NCBI GenBank assembly: GCA_022885665.1
Contig: JAGQDJ010000041.1
Coordinates: forward strand, 1-64,000
Direction of reading: 5' to 3'
Length of the DNA stretch: 64,000 nt
Source: Triops longicaudatus
Taxonomy: Eukaryota; Arthropoda; Branchiopoda; Notostraca; Triopsidae
The number at the start of each line of letters is the position of its first letter. The first letter of the stretch is position 1. Under the pieces are notes generated by a model. That model was not told where the DNA came from. It searched no databases and saw only the letters and a list, made by a program, of their open reading frames with translations. Position numbers and translations under genes: made by a program. Below are positions 62,655 to 64,000 of this stretch, in pieces.

Positions 62655-62683
<29 letters not shown>
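62655..62683 (+). repeat. A29 homopolymer
   Basis: An uninterrupted run of 29 A residues. No retrocopy was recognised upstream and no target-site duplication was seen. Confidence 0.9.
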
Positions 62684-63379
62684 CGGAGTAAAAGAATAAT
62701 GGAGGTGGAGGTAGATTTACGGAATCCTAGCACCCTTATTCCTGGTCGAGTCAGGCTATATCGAGTTAGCAAGCTTGCTTTTTTGCTGGGCGTCAGGGAT
62801 TGGTTTTAAGACCTGGGCTTTGAACTATTCCGTTTTTTACGGCGCAGTTAACCAAGTCGCTGATGGTGGATAGGGTCAGTCAAGTGCGCAGAAATTTCGC
62901 CTTTACATTATAGTTTCCGACAAGACTCACAGGAGGGAGATATTTCTTCTATGCGAATTTTATAATGTGCGAATGTATAGATTTTAGAAGATTTATAATT
63001 AGGACAAATATGATTAATATCCAACTCCCATGACTCTGACTTGTACAGTGTGTTGGGTATAGGTTGCACCCTAGGAATGTTAGAGATGTTTGTTAAGAGT
63101 GCGTCGAAAATACGAGCACCATGGATTGTGAGGGATCTATCAAGCGTTTCCGAACTCCCTTTCTGCTTCTATGTCTCTCATTTGGAAGCGGCCGTTAGTT
63201 ACAGCCCTTTGGAGTACCCCAACAAAAAATAAGGCGCGCCAGTTTAGCCAGGGCCAGTCGTGTCAAATCGCTCCAGTGGAGACGAGCCTACTTGGGCAAG
63301 ATTGTCTTACCCTGTTGGCCAGTGTAAGACGCCTTATAAAAACTGTTGTATTTTGCCCCGTGAGTGCCCGCCTTCATAG

Positions 63380-63408
63380 CCCCGCGGTTACGCTGGCTTT
63401 CCGCGGGG
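63380..63408. repeat. GC-rich hairpin
   Basis: CCCCGCGG (63380-63387) and CCGCGGGG (63401-63408) are perfect inverted copies separated by 13 nt. This gives a stable stem in an otherwise AT-rich region. No terminator or RNA-gene context is visible. Confidence 0.6.
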
Positions 63409-64000
63409 TCATTGCCGGAAAGTTTATTGAGGTGTCAGGTCTCTGCCTCCGTATAGGGACAGAAGATTGAACCAGAATTACAGAAATAACTCAACTTGGG
63501 GTTACTAAGCACCTGCGGAGACTTTTGGAGAACAATAAACGCGTGCGTAATATTATATTTCACTAAAAATCCTGCTTAATCAGACCAACTTTCCCGAAAC
63601 CTTATGCAGTTGGCTGAATGAAAAACTTGGAGGAATCAAATAAGGAAGTTGGACGTCGTCTATACCAGCTAACGCACACAAGGATGGGACATTGTGAACA
63701 GCAAACGCATGCAAGAATTTCGGTCAGTGGTATAAGTTTCTCTTTTATCTTGTCAATCTCAATCCCAGTAACAAGCCACGTGTTCGCTCACTTCTGTTCT
63801 GTAATACTCAGGTTGTTCATTAACCCCATCGTTTCCTTGCTGGGAGAATTGGAAAGTGTCGTCGACTCCGTTCTAAGCGCAGGAATGCTTCATAAGAAGC
63901 GTAGGAATAGTTGGTCACATTATTTTAGATCTATTCTCAAATTGTGCAGTAGATGCATTTTGTCTATAAAGGTGTCTATAAAGTTTTGCTGCTAAGAAAG

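Larger units (their letters stand above)
35039..64000 (+). other. Probable long intron/downstream region of the NALF-like gene
   Basis: A GTGAGT donor opens this stretch, and no exon carrying the remaining NALF cysteine-rich domain was recognised up to the window end, so most or all of it may be a single intron longer than 28.9 kb. It holds the elements listed separately between 35170 and 62683. ORFs up to 129 codons occur (43653-44042 -, 53192-53548 -, 63618-63995 +) without family resemblance. Between listed elements I see only AT-rich non-coding DNA with scattered homopolymers such as a G13 run at 39629-39641. Confidence 0.45.

Noticed and set aside
63618..63995. 125-codon ORF at the window end, tested as the missing NALF exon
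   Set aside because: It lacks the expected WLC-x-QYF and cysteine spacing and shows no resemblance to the family.
1..64000. CRISPR arrays, bacterial operons, phage modules or defence systems
   Set aside because: No regularly spaced repeats and no prokaryotic gene organisation; all recognised genes are spliced animal genes.

Overview
The window reads as nuclear DNA of an animal, most probably an arthropod. Its protein-coding genes are split by short GT-AG introns (mostly 51-110 bp in the best-resolved gene), a short run of the arthropod telomere motif TTAGG occurs at 48981, and the spaces between genes are filled with short nonautonomous DNA transposons and a non-LTR retrotransposon end. No bacterial operon, CRISPR array or phage-like block is visible. 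The arthropod assignment is an inference; the metazoan origin of the genes is secure.

Left part (1-9.8 kb): the decayed 3' end of a non-LTR retrotransposon (1-540), then the last two coding exons of a 2-phosphoxylose phosphatase (PXYLP1 family, 931-2311), then a complete 21-exon gene for Mediator subunit 14 (MED14, 3125-9738; the joined reading frame gives 1535 residues). Both genes lie on the + strand.

Middle (9.8-33 kb): largely gene-free DNA with several miniature transposons. The one clear gene is a MID1IP1/Spot14-family regulator of lipid synthesis on the - strand (16244-16996), whose coding region sits in one exon behind a 5' UTR intron.

Right part (33-64 kb): a GC-rich island holds a large exon of a NALF/FAM155-family gene (about 33770-35038, + strand), the auxiliary factor of the NALCN sodium leak channel. 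It ends at a strong splice donor inside the conserved cysteine-rich domain; no continuation was found in the remaining 29 kb, so that stretch is probably intron. It contains a 405-bp element with 54-bp inverted termini, pogo/Tigger-like and hAT-like miniature elements, a fossil pogo-type transposase, a nearly perfect 31-nt palindrome and one unrecognised 85-residue ORF.

The four genes have no evident common pathway: glycosaminoglycan-linker dephosphorylation, transcription, lipogenesis control and neuronal excitability. No convincing new biological system was found. The most useful observations are the transposon families with their target-site duplications, the methionine-rich MED14 tail, the NALF exon and the palindrome.
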